From an uncultured Erythrobacter sp. (lineage in GTDB: Bacteria; Pseudomonadota; Alphaproteobacteria; Sphingomonadales; Sphingomonadaceae): a stretch of DNA of 64,000 nucleotides. The DNA lies in assembly GCA_947498065.1 (NCBI GenBank), contig CANMIS010000002.1, forward strand, positions 186,001 through 250,000, given 5' to 3'. A model generated the notes under the pieces. It searched no databases, was not told the origin of the DNA, and saw only the letters and a program-made list of their open reading frames with translations. The position numbers and the translations under genes were made by a program. Shown piece after piece: positions 43,194-53,652 of this stretch (positions are counted from its first letter, which is position 1; each line of letters starts with the position of its first letter).

Positions 43194-43700
43194 TTAGCTG
43201 AAATACTTCATCTGAATGGCAATCGAGCTGACGCCTGCGCCGGCGTTAAAGCGTGTCTTGCTCACACTCGGCTTGCCCAGATTGAAGATATTGATGGATG
43301 GGTTGCGCGACATCGCGCCGCCATCCTGACGAATATCGGTTTCGCCATTGCCATTGGCATCATGGCGCGCGGCAATCGCATAACTGCCGCTTGCAGGCAC
43401 GGGGACGCAAAACGTCATATTGCCCTTGCGCGCAGGCACTTCGATCCGGTTGAGCCAGCGCCCTTTGGCCAGCCATTCGGCCTTAGTCCCGCGATAGAGC
43501 TGCACCCGAACCTTGCCGGTTGCGCTTTTGATGCCGGACACAGTCACCCGCACGGCGGGCCCTTTGCCAGGCGCACATTTGCGCATGTCATTGGAGATTT
43601 TCTGGCGATATTCGCCCTGCGCAGCGGCAGGCGTGGACAGCGCAGCAGCGCCTGCCAGCGCCAGTCCAAGCGCGCTCAATCCTGCGAAAATAGTCTTCAT
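43194..43700 (-). CDS. DUF2141 domain exported protein
   Basis: 168 residues: signal peptide (GLSALGLALAGAAALSTPAAAQG), then the DUF2141 pattern VRVTVSGIKSATGKVRVQLYRG, GSYAIAARHDANGNGETD and a C-terminal NAGAGVSSIAIQMKYFS. Paralogue of 19539-19982; the closing IxMKY/RYx segment is shared. ATG at 43700 follows AAGG; the track runs 22 codons earlier. It is convergent with the gene at 42276, 3 bp apart. Confidence 0.83.
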   Translation of the reverse strand: MKTIFAGLSALGLALAGAAALSTPAAAQGEYRQKISNDMRKCAPGKGPAVRVTVSGIKSATGKVRVQLYRGTKAEWLAKGRWLNRIEVPARKGNMTFCVPVPASGSYAIAARHDANGNGETDIRQDGGAMSRNPSINIFNLGKPSVSKTRFNAGAGVSSIAIQMKYFS

Positions 43701-43986
43701 ACTAACCTTCAATTTCTGTCTTTTGCCCCCGCTGCGTCGTTTTGATACGCAGCGTTTCTGGCCCATTGCTGGGCCTGTGTGACCATGCTTATGGCCGTGC
43801 CGCGCTGAATTGCGGCTGAATTTGTCTGATTTGATGCGTTCAGGCTTGGTAGAGGCGCAGCTCGGCTTAACTCCCGTGGAAAAGGGTGAAACGGCGGTTG
43901 TTAGCCGATTCGCAGACCCTTACTTCGGCATTAACCTGGCATAGTGCAAATTTCGTGTCGCTAGGACACACGGCAATGGACCCGTC

Positions 43987-44649
43987 ATGGCAGCACCGCT
44001 GATTTCTCCCTCTATTCTATCGGCTGATTTTTCGCAGCTCGGCGCAGAAGTGCGCGCGATCGATGAGGCGGGCGCCGATTGGATCCACATTGATGTGATG
44101 GACGGGCATTATGTGCCCAATATCACTATTGGTCCTGATGTGGTGAAGGCGCTGCGCCCGCACACTGCCAAGACGTTCGATGTGCATTTGATGATTTCGC
44201 CGGTCGATCCCTATCTTGAGGCATTCGCTGAGGCGGGCGCGGATATCATCACCGTTCACCCAGAGGCCGGGCCGCATTGTCACCGGACGTTGCAGGCGAT
44301 CCGGGCGCTCGGCAAAAAGGCGGGCGTGGTCTTGAACCCCGGCACGCCGGTCGATGTGCTCGACAATCTGATTGACCTTGCTGATCTAATCCTGGTGATG
44401 AGCGTCAATCCCGGCTTTGGCGGGCAGAGCTTCATCCATTCGCAACTGGCCAAGATTGAGCGCATTCGCGCGATGATTGATGCGACGGGCCGCGATATTC
44501 ACTTGGAAGTGGATGGCGGGGTGAACCCGGAAACCGCTCGGCTGTGCGTTGATGCCGGGGCCGATGTGCTGGTCGCAGGTTCGGCCACGTTTAAGGGCGG
44601 GCCAGATCACTACGCCGCCAACATTTCCGCGCTGAAGGGCGAGGGGTAA
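43987..44649 (+). CDS. rpe: Ribulose-phosphate 3-epimerase
   Basis: Interconverts ribulose-5-phosphate and xylulose-5-phosphate in the pentose phosphate pathway. The 220-residue TIM barrel has [51 protein letters not shown] and VDGGVNPET, the standard blocks with metal-binding His and Asp. Its TAA overlaps the next ATG by one base. The 286 bp upstream hold its promoter. Confidence 0.96.
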   Translation: MAAPLISPSILSADFSQLGAEVRAIDEAGADWIHIDVMDGHYVPNITIGPDVVKALRPHTAKTFDVHLMISPVDPYLEAFAEAGADIITVHPEAGPHCHRTLQAIRALGKKAGVVLNPGTPVDVLDNLIDLADLILVMSVNPGFGGQSFIHSQLAKIERIRAMIDATGRDIHLEVDGGVNPETARLCVDAGADVLVAGSATFKGGPDHYAANISALKGEG

Positions 44650-46595
44650 TGGACTCGCTGTTTCGCGACACTGAGGGGGAGGCCCGCGATGAAGCGGGGG
44701 TCAATGCGCCTGCGCCCTCCAGCGAAACAGAAACGGATGAGCGCCAGCCCAGTCTCGCGATCCCGCTGCCTGATGGTGATGAGCGGTTGATTGCACCGGC
44801 GGGCGACGGCTCTGACGGCGCGCCCAAATATGGCGAGACGCCTGCACCTTTGGCCGCGGACCGCGCGCTTGCTCTAACCGATGTGATTGCCCCGCGGGCC
44901 AGCCCGGGCGAGGCGATGCTGCGGTTTGCTTACCGTCTCGGTGTGCCGGGCCATGCTCTGTCCGCGCCATTCCGCCGCCCGCGCAAAACGCGCGTTTTGG
45001 CGACGGTCGACAGCCCTTTGAAGGGCGATCGGTCCTCTGGCATTGCGCTTAGGGCGGGACATTTCCTGATCAATGGCGCGAAATTGCCCATTGCCCGGGT
45101 CGAATTTGATTCCTCCAATCGCCTCGGCCCTGTGTTTGACCAACTGGTCCACGGCTTTGGCTGGCTGCGCGATCTTGCGTGCAGCGCGCCGCGTGAAGAC
45201 TGTGTTCCGGTGGCTGAGCGTATCACCCGTGCTTGGCTCAATTCCTGCCCATCGACCGGCAAAGGCCGGGCCTGGGATGTGGAGCTGACCGGGCAAAGAC
45301 TGCTCGCCTGGCTGGTTCATGCGCCGCTGGTGCTGGCGGGCGGCGATCCGAAGCTTAAGGCGCGGCTGCTGAGCGTGATCGAGGACACCGCACGCTGGCT
45401 TGATCGCAATGTCTCAAACGGCGGGGTCAGCGGCCTGGGCCAGCTTGCGGGTTGGTCTGCGATCACCGCTGCGGGGTTGCTGCTGCCAGAGGGCCGCCCT
45501 CGCCGCCTTTATGGTGAGGCGGGCCTGATCCGCGCGCTCGGCGATCTGGTGGCGGAAGATGGCGGCGTGTTGTCGCGCTGTCCCGATGCCCAAATGCTCA
45601 GCCTCGCGCTGCTGATCGATCTTGATGCCTGCTATGAAGCGGCGAATATTGAGTCTCCGCAAGCCTTCGGCGTGATGCGCGAATTGCTTGTGCCGCCGCT
45701 TTTGACCTTGCGTCACGGCGACGGGGCACTGGGCAATTGGCAGGGTAATGGCGCGATCAGCGCGGACCGGGTCTCGGCCTTGATCGCGGCAAGCGGCATT
45801 CGCGCGCGTCCGCTCAAAGATGTCGAACACTGGGGCTATCAGCGGCTGCGCGGCGACCAGACGGTGGTGCAGTTTGACGCCGCCCCGCCGCCGCGTGCGC
45901 GCCACACCCGCTGCGGATGTGCGTCCACTTTGGCGTTTGAAATGTCCGACGGGCCTCAGCGTTTGGTCGTCAATTGCGGCGGCTCTGCGCTGGCTGGCGG
46001 GCAAATCCCCGCCCGCATTCGCCAGGGCCTGCGCGCAACAGCGGCGCATTCCACTCTGGTGCTGAACGATGCCAATTCCACGGCGGTCAAACTGCATGGA
46101 AAGCTCGGCAAAGGCGCCGAACTGGTCGAGGTTGAGCGGCGGCTGATTGGCGAGGGCAGCTCTGGCAAAGGCAGCCATGCGGCGACGTTGATTGAGGCCA
46201 GCCATGATGGCTATGCCGCTCGCTTTGGCCTCACGCATCGCCGCACATTGGCGCTGCGCAGCGACGGAACTGAGCTGTCTGGCCAAGATGTCTTGCTGCC
46301 CGCATCGCGCAAGACCAAGCGCGGCAAGATCAGCTTTGCCATCCGTTTCCACCTCGGGCGCGGGGTTGAGGTGCATCTGTCCGATGACAAGCGCGGGGCG
46401 AGCCTGCTGCTGCCGGATGGCGGCCTGTGGCAATTCCGTATGCGCGGCGATGACCAGACGGCCACTTTGAACTGCGAAGACAGTCTGTGGGTCGATGGCG
46501 CAGGCGCGCCGCACGCGACCGAGCAATTGGTGATCGAAGGTATGACATCGCGCAGCGGAGGGGAATTCTCCTGGCTGCTTAAGAAAATGGGGTAA
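44649..46595 (+). CDS. Heparinase II/III family protein
   Basis: 648 residues. The N-terminal 90 are acidic and disordered. An alpha-helical toroid part follows (HGFGWLRDLACSAP, AWLNSCPSTGKGRAWDVELTGQRLLAWL), and the C-terminal beta sandwich has ARIRQGLRATAAHSTLVLNDANST, the heparinase II/III signature region. Such proteins often sit between rpe/rsmB-type genes and purH in alphaproteobacteria. The true polysaccharide, if any, is unknown. No signal peptide is visible. It overlaps rpe by one base. Confidence 0.83.
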   Translation: MDSLFRDTEGEARDEAGVNAPAPSSETETDERQPSLAIPLPDGDERLIAPAGDGSDGAPKYGETPAPLAADRALALTDVIAPRASPGEAMLRFAYRLGVPGHALSAPFRRPRKTRVLATVDSPLKGDRSSGIALRAGHFLINGAKLPIARVEFDSSNRLGPVFDQLVHGFGWLRDLACSAPREDCVPVAERITRAWLNSCPSTGKGRAWDVELTGQRLLAWLVHAPLVLAGGDPKLKARLLSVIEDTARWLDRNVSNGGVSGLGQLAGWSAITAAGLLLPEGRPRRLYGEAGLIRALGDLVAEDGGVLSRCPDAQMLSLALLIDLDACYEAANIESPQAFGVMRELLVPPLLTLRHGDGALGNWQGNGAISADRVSALIAASGIRARPLKDVEHWGYQRLRGDQTVVQFDAAPPPRARHTRCGCASTLAFEMSDGPQRLVVNCGGSALAGGQIPARIRQGLRATAAHSTLVLNDANSTAVKLHGKLGKGAELVEVERRLIGEGSSGKGSHAATLIEASHDGYAARFGLTHRRTLALRSDGTELSGQDVLLPASRKTKRGKISFAIRFHLGRGVEVHLSDDKRGASLLLPDGGLWQFRMRGDDQTATLNCEDSLWVDGAGAPHATEQLVIEGMTSRSGGEFSWLLKKMG

Positions 46596-46613
46596 GGCCC
46601 GGAGGGCCCATCT

Positions 46614-48236
46614 ATGGCTGATAAAATGATCAAGCGGGCATTGCTTTCAGTGTCCGACAAAAGCGGATTGGCAGAGCTGGGCAAGGCCCTGGCGGCGCGC
46701 GGGGTTGAACTGGTCAGCACCGGCGGCACGGCAAAGGCGCTGCGCGAGGCGGGTCTGGACGTGCGCGATGTTTCTGAGCTCACCGGTTTCCCAGAGATGA
46801 TGGATGGCCGGGTGAAAACCCTGCATCCAACGGTGCACGGCGGATTGCTCGCGCTGCGCGACAATGATGAACACGTTGCTGCAATGAATCAGCACAGCAT
46901 TGGCGCGATCGATCTGGTTGTCGTCAATCTCTACCCGTTTGAGGCAACCGTCGCGAAGGGCGCGGACCGGGCAGAGATCATTGAGAACATTGATATTGGC
47001 GGGCCAAGCATGGTTCGCTCTGCGGCGAAGAACCACGGTTTTGTGACGATCATGACCGATGCCGCTGATTACGCAGAACTGCTGGAAGAGCTGGACGCCA
47101 ATGATGGCGCGACGTCAGATGCGTTTCGCATCCGTATGGCGGGCAAGGCCTATGCCCGCACGGCGGCCTATGACGCGGCCATCGCCAATTGGTTTGCGTT
47201 CGGCGATGCCTTCACCAATCCGCTGGGCGCAGAGGCGCTGAAAGCGACGCCATTTGTCGACACCATGCCACTGGCGTTCAAACGCTCCGATACTTTGCGC
47301 TACGGCGAAAACCCGCATCAGCAGGCGGCGGTCTATGTTCCGCAATCCGCCGGTGCAGCGGGCGTTCCGCAGGCGGAGCAATTGCAGGGCAAGGCGCTCA
47401 GCTACAACAATTTGAATGATGCGGATGCGGCGCTGGAATTGGCCGCAGAATTCGCGGGCAGCGACCCGGCGGTTGTGATTGTCAAACACGCCAATCCTTG
47501 CGGTGTCGCCCAAGGGTCCAGCCTGGTTGAGGCGTGGGACGCGGCGCTGAAATGCGACAGCGTCTCTGCCTTTGGCGGGATCGTGGCGGTCAATACGGAG
47601 CTCGACGGAGCAACCGCAGAACAGATCGCCAGCATCTTCACTGAAGTCATCATCGCACCCAAAGTGAGCGCCGAGGCGCGTGAAATCTTCGCCAAGAAGA
47701 AGAATCTGCGCGTGCTCGAATGCGGCGCTCTGCCGGATCCGCGCCGCGGCGGCTTCATGATGAAGACCATCGCAGGCGGCATGTTGCTGCAGATGCGCGA
47801 CAATGGTGCGGTGCTGCCGGATGATTTGAAGGTGGTCACAAAGCGTGCTCCAACAGAGCAAGAGCTGAAGGATTGTCTGTTCGCGTGGACCGTCGCCCGG
47901 CATGTGAAGTCGAACGCGATTGTCTATGCCAAAGACGGCGCGACCGCTGGCATTGGTGCAGGTCAAATGAACCGGCGCGATTCCGCTCGGATCGCTGCGA
48001 TCAAAGCAGCGGAAGCGGCTGAAACCTATGAATGGGATGCGCCGCGCACTCAGGGCAGCGCCGTGGCCTCAGACGCTTTCTTCCCATTTGCCGATGGCCT
48101 GATCTCTGCCGCTGAAGCTGGCGCAACCGCTGTTATTCAGCCGGGCGGATCAATCCGCGATGAAGAAGTGATCGCAGCCGCTGATGAGGCAGGCCTCGCC
48201 ATGGTCTTCACCGGGATGCGGCACTTCAGGCATTGA
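46614..48236 (+). CDS. purH: Bifunctional AICAR transformylase/IMP cyclohydrolase
   Basis: Carries out the last two steps of IMP synthesis. The 540-residue protein begins [21 protein letters not shown], has [13 protein letters not shown] and [12 protein letters not shown] in the cyclohydrolase domain and [22 protein letters not shown] and [11 protein letters not shown] in the transformylase domain. Length is usual. It follows the heparinase-family gene by 18 bp containing a GGCCCGGAGGGCCC hairpin. The structured element copy B lies 8 nt after its stop. Confidence 0.96.
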   Translation: MADKMIKRALLSVSDKSGLAELGKALAARGVELVSTGGTAKALREAGLDVRDVSELTGFPEMMDGRVKTLHPTVHGGLLALRDNDEHVAAMNQHSIGAIDLVVVNLYPFEATVAKGADRAEIIENIDIGGPSMVRSAAKNHGFVTIMTDAADYAELLEELDANDGATSDAFRIRMAGKAYARTAAYDAAIANWFAFGDAFTNPLGAEALKATPFVDTMPLAFKRSDTLRYGENPHQQAAVYVPQSAGAAGVPQAEQLQGKALSYNNLNDADAALELAAEFAGSDPAVVIVKHANPCGVAQGSSLVEAWDAALKCDSVSAFGGIVAVNTELDGATAEQIASIFTEVIIAPKVSAEAREIFAKKKNLRVLECGALPDPRRGGFMMKTIAGGMLLQMRDNGAVLPDDLKVVTKRAPTEQELKDCLFAWTVARHVKSNAIVYAKDGATAGIGAGQMNRRDSARIAAIKAAEAAETYEWDAPRTQGSAVASDAFFPFADGLISAAEAGATAVIQPGGSIRDEEVIAAADEAGLAMVFTGMRHFRH

Positions 48237-48420
48237 TCTCTTGCGAGGGCGCATCCGCGCCCTCGTCCTCGGCGATACCCCTCCGCTTCGCTACGGATCG
48301 CCTGCGGGCGCCCGGTCGGGCTTGCGGTCGGCTAGTCGCCGACCGAGTTTCGCGACCAAAGCAGTAGAATTGGACTAAGTCGACGCCGTAGGCGTCGCAA
48401 GGGCGACTGCCCGCCCGGAG
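48237..48420 (+). repeat. Structured intergenic element, copy B
   Basis: Hairpins at 48245-48264 (GAGGGCG/CGCCCTC), 48271-48302 (GGCGAT/ATCGCC around CTCCGCTTCGCTACGG), 48310-48321 (GCCC/GGGC) and 48325-48345 (CGGTCGGC/GCCGACCG), then CGACGCC/GGCGTCG at 48381-48397. It matches copy A (10495-10652) in loops while stems differ in a paired way. The 3' limit is approximate. From 48421 to the next start at 48668 I see no gene. Confidence 0.75.
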
Positions 48421-48667
48421 CGCTTTGCGCGGAGGATAGCCAAGTGAGCGGATGCGAACGCCGGCGCTTGAGGTGAAACAAAAAACTCCGAGGATATCGC
48501 GCGCCGCATGGCGTGCGGAGCAACGAAAGAAGCAACTTTTTACGCGTTCATGCGTAACTTTTGCGAGTGGTCCAGCGAAACACAGTCTGAAGCCATCGTT
48601 CACCAGCTGGAAAGCGCCGGGTGTTAAAGACCCTCGCCAACAACAATCAAACTGTAAGAGACGCCCC

Positions 48668-48853
48668 ATGGGACTGTTCAAATCTGACCTGTATCGCAGC
48701 TTCGCCGTCGGCTTCGCCGTTGGTGCTGCTTTGGTCGGTTTGAGCGCGACTGATGGGCTGAGCGGCGATTTCGCCAGCCCGGCTCAGGCGGCTGAAATGC
48801 AGGAATTTGATCCGGTGCAAGCTTCGAGTGAGTTCATCATCGAGAGCGAATAA
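48668..48853 (+). CDS. Small membrane-anchored protein
   Basis: 61 residues: MGLFKSDLYRSFAVGFAVGAALVGLSA gives a basic start and one membrane segment or signal, then an acidic tail ending FIIESE. No known family. The TAA overlaps the msrA ATG by one base, so it is probably translated with msrA. The track ORF begins 72 codons earlier in repeat-derived sequence that I do not trust. Confidence 0.6.
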   Translation: MGLFKSDLYRSFAVGFAVGAALVGLSATDGLSGDFASPAQAAEMQEFDPVQASSEFIIESE

Positions 48854-49533
48854 TGAAGTCTTTTGCCATTCTAGCTGCCAGCGCGGGCCTTGCCCTGGCT
48901 GGTTGTTCTTCTCCCGCCGAAGCGCTTGAAAAGCCAGTCAATGCGCCCGCTTCCAAGACTATCGCCAAAGAAGGTGCGGGCCTGAAAACCGCCGTCTTTG
49001 CTGGCGGGTGTTTCTGGGGCGTGGAAGGCGTGTTCAGCCATGTCAAAGGCGTGAAATCGGCTGTCTCCGGCTATCACGGCGGCAAAGCTTCGACCGCGAA
49101 ATATAACACCATCATCTCTGGCATGACCAATCACGCCGAAGCGGTGCGGATCACATATGATCCCTATGTCGTGCGCTATGATGAGCTGTTGCAGATTTTC
49201 TTCTCGGTCGTGGCTGACCCGACCCTAAAGAACCGCCAAGGCCCCGATGTGGGCGCGCATTATCGCTCTGCCCTGGTCCCGCAAAATGCCGAGCAGCGCC
49301 GCGTCGCGCGCGCTTATCTCAAGCAGATGAGCGCATCGGGCAAATGGCGCGGACCGATCGTGACGAAGATTGAGAGCTATAAGAAATTCTACCCCGCTGA
49401 ACGCTATCATCAGGACTTCATGCGCAAGAACCCGCGCCACGGCTATATCGTGCGCTGGGACGCGCCAAAGGTGCGCGCGCTCAAATCCATGTATCCTTCG
49501 CAATATCGCGCATCGTTCCTCAGCGACGGCTGA
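48853..49533 (+). CDS. msrA: Peptide methionine sulfoxide reductase A, exported
   Basis: Reduces the S form of methionine sulfoxide in proteins. The 226-residue protein has a lipoprotein signal (LALAGCSS, Cys18), then the catalytic GGCFWGVEGVFSHVKGVKS with Cys53, and NHAEAVRITYDP. So this MsrA acts in the envelope, unlike the usual cytosolic form. An msrB fragment lies at the window end, unlinked. Start by TAATG overlap with the small gene. Confidence 0.93.
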   Translation: MKSFAILAASAGLALAGCSSPAEALEKPVNAPASKTIAKEGAGLKTAVFAGGCFWGVEGVFSHVKGVKSAVSGYHGGKASTAKYNTIISGMTNHAEAVRITYDPYVVRYDELLQIFFSVVADPTLKNRQGPDVGAHYRSALVPQNAEQRRVARAYLKQMSASGKWRGPIVTKIESYKKFYPAERYHQDFMRKNPRHGYIVRWDAPKVRALKSMYPSQYRASFLSDG

Positions 49534-49570
49534 CTAGCAACGCGGGCCAAACGTGCCTATATTGCAGTCT

Positions 49571-50041
49571 ATGGCAACAGCGCACGACCATCATTCACAC
49601 GAAGAGCATTCTGGCGAAAACCTGATTGAGGCCGCTCAGGCCGCGTTGATCGCGGCGGGCGAGCAATGGACCGGCATGCGTGAGGCGGTGTTCACCGAGC
49701 TCGCCAAGCATGAACGCCCAGCCTCCGCCTACGACATTGCCGACAATCTTTCTGCTGCGCGCGGAAAACGGGTGGCGCCCAACAGTGTTTACCGCATCCT
49801 CGACCTGTTCGTGAGCAACAACCTCGCGCTGCGGGTCGAAAGCGCGAACGCTTATCTTGCGAACACCCATCCGGGCTGCGCGCATGATTGCATTTTCCTG
49901 GTCTGCGATGAATGCGGCGAGACCGCGCATATTGATGATGACGAGGTCAGCCGCACCGTCCGCAATCTTGCCAGCGCCCGCGATTTTCAAACGCGCAGAC
50001 CTGTGCTGGAGATTCGCGGCCTGTGCTATGCATGCACCTAA
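49571..50041 (+). CDS. Fur-family metalloregulator, probably Zur-like
   Basis: 156-residue repressor: His-rich N-terminus (TAHDHHSHEEH), winged-helix part (ASAYDIADNLSAARGKRVAPNSVYRILDLFVSNNLALRVE), then the dimerisation part with CDECGE and a final LCYAC that form the structural zinc site. The His-rich start and the missing iron-type motif favour zinc sensing. The track start is GTG at 49553; ATG at 49571 begins the His-rich segment. Confidence 0.82.
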   Translation: MATAHDHHSHEEHSGENLIEAAQAALIAAGEQWTGMREAVFTELAKHERPASAYDIADNLSAARGKRVAPNSVYRILDLFVSNNLALRVESANAYLANTHPGCAHDCIFLVCDECGETAHIDDDEVSRTVRNLASARDFQTRRPVLEIRGLCYACT

Positions 50042-50156
50042 GCTGCGGGCGAGCGACAAAGCGTTGCATTTCCCGCATCTGGTGACGATGAACCGTGCTT
50101 CCTAAGCGGTAAAGCGTTCATCGACAGTTTTGTTTTGAAGGTGTAAGGCTCTTCAA

Positions 50157-52109
50157 ATGACATCTAAGCCTGACACTCCGCTGCTCGATACCGTCAACAA
50201 TCCCGCACAACTTCGGGAGCTTAAGGCCGAGCAACTCCGCCAACTTTCCGATGAATTGCGCGAAGAGATGATCGATGCGGTCAGTGTTTCTGGCGGGCAT
50301 TTGGGATCGGGTCTTGGCGTGGTCGAGCTGACCGTGGCGATCCACTATGTGTTCAACACACCGGACGATAAGCTGGTGTGGGACGTGGGCCACCAATGCT
50401 ATCCGCACAAAATTCTGACCGAGCGGCGCGACCGTATCCGCACCTTGCGCAGCGGCGGCGGCCTGTCTGGTTTCACCAAGCGGGCGGAAAGCGAATATGA
50501 TCCGTTTGGCGCTGCGCACTCCTCCACCTCGATTTCAGCCGCGCTCGGCTTCGCCGTGGCGAACAAGCTGAAGGGTGAGCCAGGCCGCGGGATCGCGGTG
50601 ATCGGTGACGGCGCGATGAGCGCCGGCATGGCCTACGAAGCGATGAACAATGCGGCTCAGGCGGGCAATCGCCTGGTCGTGATCCTCAATGACAATGACA
50701 TGTCGATTGCGCCGCCGGTTGGCGGGCTGTCGGCCTATCTCGCGCGGATGGTCTCTTCCAGCGAATATCTCGGCCTGCGCAGCCTTGCGAGCCGCGCGGT
50801 CAAGAAAATGAGCCGCCGGATGCATGAAGCCATCGGCAAGGCAGAGGAATACACGCGCGGCATGGTGACCGGCGGAACTTTGTTTGAAGAGCTCGGCTTT
50901 TATTATGTCGGCCCGATCGATGGCCACAATCTTGATCACCTGATCCCAGTGCTGGAAAATGTGCGCGACACATCCGAAGGCCCGGTCCTGATCCATGTCG
51001 TCACCACCAAGGGTAAGGGCTACAAATACGCTGAGGAAAGCGCCGACAAATATCACGGCGTGCCGAAGTTTGATGTGGTCACCGGCGAGAAGAAGAAGGG
51101 CGCGGCTGGCCCGCCCGCGTACCAGAACGTGTTTGGCGACACTCTGGCGAAGCTGGCCGAGACGGACGAGCGCATCTGTGCGATCACCGCTGCGATGCCA
51201 TCGGGCACCGGGGTAGACCGTTTTGCCACCGCCCATCCGACACGCAGCTTTGACGTCGGCATTGCCGAGCAGCACGGCGTCACCTTTGCCGCTGGTTTGG
51301 CGGCGCAGGGAATGCGGCCTTTTGCGGCGATTTACTCCACCTTCCTTCAGCGCGCTTATGACCAAGTGGTGCATGACGTCGCGATCCAGAACCTGCCGGT
51401 GCGCTTCGCAATTGACCGCGCCGGTCTGGTCGGCGCCGATGGCGCGACCCATGCGGGCAGTTTTGACATCACCTATCTCGCCACCCTGCCGAACATGGTG
51501 GTGATGGCGGCGGCTGATGAGGCTGAGCTGGCGCATATGACCTACACTGCGGCGGAATATGACGAGGGGCCGATCGCCTTCCGCTATCCGCGCGGCAATG
51601 GCGTCGGCGTGCCGATGCCAGAGACCCTTGAGAAGCTGGAGATCGGCAAGGGCCGGATCGTGCGTGATGGCACCAAGGTCGCGATCCTCTCGCTCGGAGC
51701 GCGACTGGAAGAGGCCAAGAAGGCCGCCGATCAGCTGGAGGCGAAGGGGCTTTCAACCACCATCGCCGATATGCGCTTTGCCAAGCCGCTGGATGAGGAT
51801 TTGATCGCCAAGCTGATGCGCACGCATGAGGTTGTGGTGACCGTGGAAGAAGGCGCGATTGGCGGGCTCGGCGCGCATGTCTTGACCTATGCGAGCGATG
51901 AAGGTCTGACAGATGGTGACAGCGGCACGGCCTTGAAGGTCCGCACTTTGCGCCTGCCCGACACCTTCATCGATCAGGATTCCCCGGACAAGCAATATGA
52001 CGAGGCGGGCCTCAACGCGCCGCAAATCGTCGATTGCGTGCTGAAAGCGCTGAAGCACAATTCAGCGGGCGTTGCCGAGAGCGAGGCAGAAGCAGGCGCG
52101 CGGGCTTAG
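50157..52109 (+). CDS. dxs: 1-deoxy-D-xylulose-5-phosphate synthase
   Basis: Thiamine-diphosphate enzyme that condenses pyruvate and glyceraldehyde-3-phosphate, first step of the MEP isoprenoid pathway (carotenoid and quinone precursor). The 650-residue protein has [17 protein letters not shown], the TPP motif [45 protein letters not shown] and [14 protein letters not shown]. Length is usual. AAGG precedes the ATG. Confidence 0.96.
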   Translation: MTSKPDTPLLDTVNNPAQLRELKAEQLRQLSDELREEMIDAVSVSGGHLGSGLGVVELTVAIHYVFNTPDDKLVWDVGHQCYPHKILTERRDRIRTLRSGGGLSGFTKRAESEYDPFGAAHSSTSISAALGFAVANKLKGEPGRGIAVIGDGAMSAGMAYEAMNNAAQAGNRLVVILNDNDMSIAPPVGGLSAYLARMVSSSEYLGLRSLASRAVKKMSRRMHEAIGKAEEYTRGMVTGGTLFEELGFYYVGPIDGHNLDHLIPVLENVRDTSEGPVLIHVVTTKGKGYKYAEESADKYHGVPKFDVVTGEKKKGAAGPPAYQNVFGDTLAKLAETDERICAITAAMPSGTGVDRFATAHPTRSFDVGIAEQHGVTFAAGLAAQGMRPFAAIYSTFLQRAYDQVVHDVAIQNLPVRFAIDRAGLVGADGATHAGSFDITYLATLPNMVVMAAADEAELAHMTYTAAEYDEGPIAFRYPRGNGVGVPMPETLEKLEIGKGRIVRDGTKVAILSLGARLEEAKKAADQLEAKGLSTTIADMRFAKPLDEDLIAKLMRTHEVVVTVEEGAIGGLGAHVLTYASDEGLTDGDSGTALKVRTLRLPDTFIDQDSPDKQYDEAGLNAPQIVDCVLKALKHNSAGVAESEAEAGARA

Positions 52110-52189
52110 GATTGGTTAGCGCCGTCGCTCGATCGTCTAATTGCAGTTTAGCATAGCCGCCTTAGGAGCTCCCGCGCTTGGTCGCATGT

Positions 52190-52732
52190 CTAGACACGCT
52201 CAAGCGGCAAGAAAGGCGGGTTTGGCAACGCGGCTTCAATGTTGTCCTCGGGGCGGACCGTACCGCTTTGCAGCACGATGGCCATGATCCCGGACTTGCG
52301 TATCAACTCACCGTTTGCTCCTTTATCGAGCACGGCAGCGAGAAGACCTTTCTGAAATCTGTCAATATGAGCGCAGGGGTTGCGAAGCCCAGTCACTTCC
52401 AATTGAGCCTCTCTCCCGATTTTCAGGATAGTGCCGCGCGGCAGTCCGAGCAGGTCAATTCCTCTCGTGGTAATATTCTCACCCAAGTCGGCTGGCATAA
52501 CCGTGAATCCCTTTTCGGCGACTTCATCGAAAAGCTCTGAGTGGATCAAATGCACTTGGCGGAGATTTGCTTGAGTCGGATCAACTTTGACTCGCGATCG
52601 GTGCTTCACCGTCTTCCCGTTATGCGCATCCCCTTCAACACCGTGGCCAGCAATGATCTCGATTTCCGGCACATTTTGCTTGGAAAAATTGTGGCCTGCA
52701 TCTTTGGCAACTGCGACTACTTTCCCGAGCAC
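52190..52732 (-). CDS. MOSC domain protein
   Basis: 180-residue single-domain protein of the MOSC superfamily (molybdenum-cofactor sulfurase C-terminal). Visible: VDPTQANLRQVHLIHSELFDEV, ADLGENITTRGIDLLGLPRGTILKIG and VTGLRNPCAHIDRFQKGL with the conserved Cys. Such proteins bind Moco or pyranopterin-linked sulfur; the substrate is unknown. GTG at 52732 is the only start before the fold and follows GAGG. It is convergent with dxs. Confidence 0.86.
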   Translation of the reverse strand: MLGKVVAVAKDAGHNFSKQNVPEIEIIAGHGVEGDAHNGKTVKHRSRVKVDPTQANLRQVHLIHSELFDEVAEKGFTVMPADLGENITTRGIDLLGLPRGTILKIGREAQLEVTGLRNPCAHIDRFQKGLLAAVLDKGANGELIRKSGIMAIVLQSGTVRPEDNIEAALPNPPFLPLERV

Positions 52733-52848
52733 TTCTTTAGACCTCGCAATAGCATGACATCTGACGTTACCTAACCGCTACTGGAAAGGCGATGGCTTGC
52801 TAACTCTGCCGGGGTGACGAAGCGGATAAGACATGGCAGAGACGCCAG

Positions 52849-53646
52849 ATGACCCTCCTTAAGACCACCCGTGATGGCCCCATAACCACCCTCACCATTG
52901 ACCGTGCGGATACGATGAACCCGCTTGGCGCGCCCGGCGATGGCGATGAATTCCGCGCTGCTTGCGATGCGATCAACCGCGATATGGATGTGCGCTGCGT
53001 CATCCTGACCGGGGCTGGCCGCGCCTTCTCAGCGGGCGGCGATATCAAGGCGATGCAGAGCAAGACCGGCACGTTTGGCGGGTCCGCACCCGCCATTTCG
53101 GACGGTTACCGCGACAATATCCACCTTATGCTGCGCGCGCTGTATGGCTTGCGTGTGCCTGTGATCGCGGCGGTCAATGGCCCAGCGATTGGGCTCGGCT
53201 GCGATGTCGCATGCCTTGCCGATATCCGCATCGCCTCCGACAAAGCAAAATTCGGCGTCACTTTCCTTAAGCTCGGCATTATTCCCGGCGACGGCGGCAC
53301 ATGGATCCTACCGCGCGTCATCGGGCAAAGCCGCGCGTCTGAATTGTTCTACACCGGCGATGTGATCGGTGCGGCCAAGGCTGAAGAGTGGGGCCTCGTC
53401 AGCCGCGTTGTCGAACACGATGCGTTGATGGAAGAGGCCCAGGCTCTGGCGAACAAGGTTGCGGCCATGCCGCCCCACGCCCTGCGCCATGCCAAGATGC
53501 TGCTGCGCCAAGGCCAACAAGTCAGCTATGACAGCGCGCTTGAAATGGCGGCCAACACGCAGGCTTTGATGCACACGACACAGGATCACGCAGAGGGTGT
53601 GGCCGCCTTGATTGAGAAGCGCACGCCAGAGTTTAAAGGCGAATAG
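52849..53646 (+). CDS. Enoyl-CoA hydratase/isomerase family protein
   Basis: 265-residue crotonase-fold enzyme. Oxyanion-hole segments AFSAGGDIKAM and AVNGPAIGLGCDVACLADIRIAS are present, and KLGIIPGDGGTWILPRVIG continues the pattern with a catalytic-type Asp. Takes part in fatty-acid or related acyl-CoA breakdown; the exact substrate is open. The gene is followed after 6 bp by an alpha/beta hydrolase. Confidence 0.9.
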   Translation: MTLLKTTRDGPITTLTIDRADTMNPLGAPGDGDEFRAACDAINRDMDVRCVILTGAGRAFSAGGDIKAMQSKTGTFGGSAPAISDGYRDNIHLMLRALYGLRVPVIAAVNGPAIGLGCDVACLADIRIASDKAKFGVTFLKLGIIPGDGGTWILPRVIGQSRASELFYTGDVIGAAKAEEWGLVSRVVEHDALMEEAQALANKVAAMPPHALRHAKMLLRQGQQVSYDSALEMAANTQALMHTTQDHAEGVAALIEKRTPEFKGE

Positions 53647-53652
53647 CCCGCC

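Noticed and set aside
46596-46613. GGCCCGGAGGGCCC as a terminator before purH
   Set aside because: Very short, without a T-run, and purH follows 18 bp later in the same direction.
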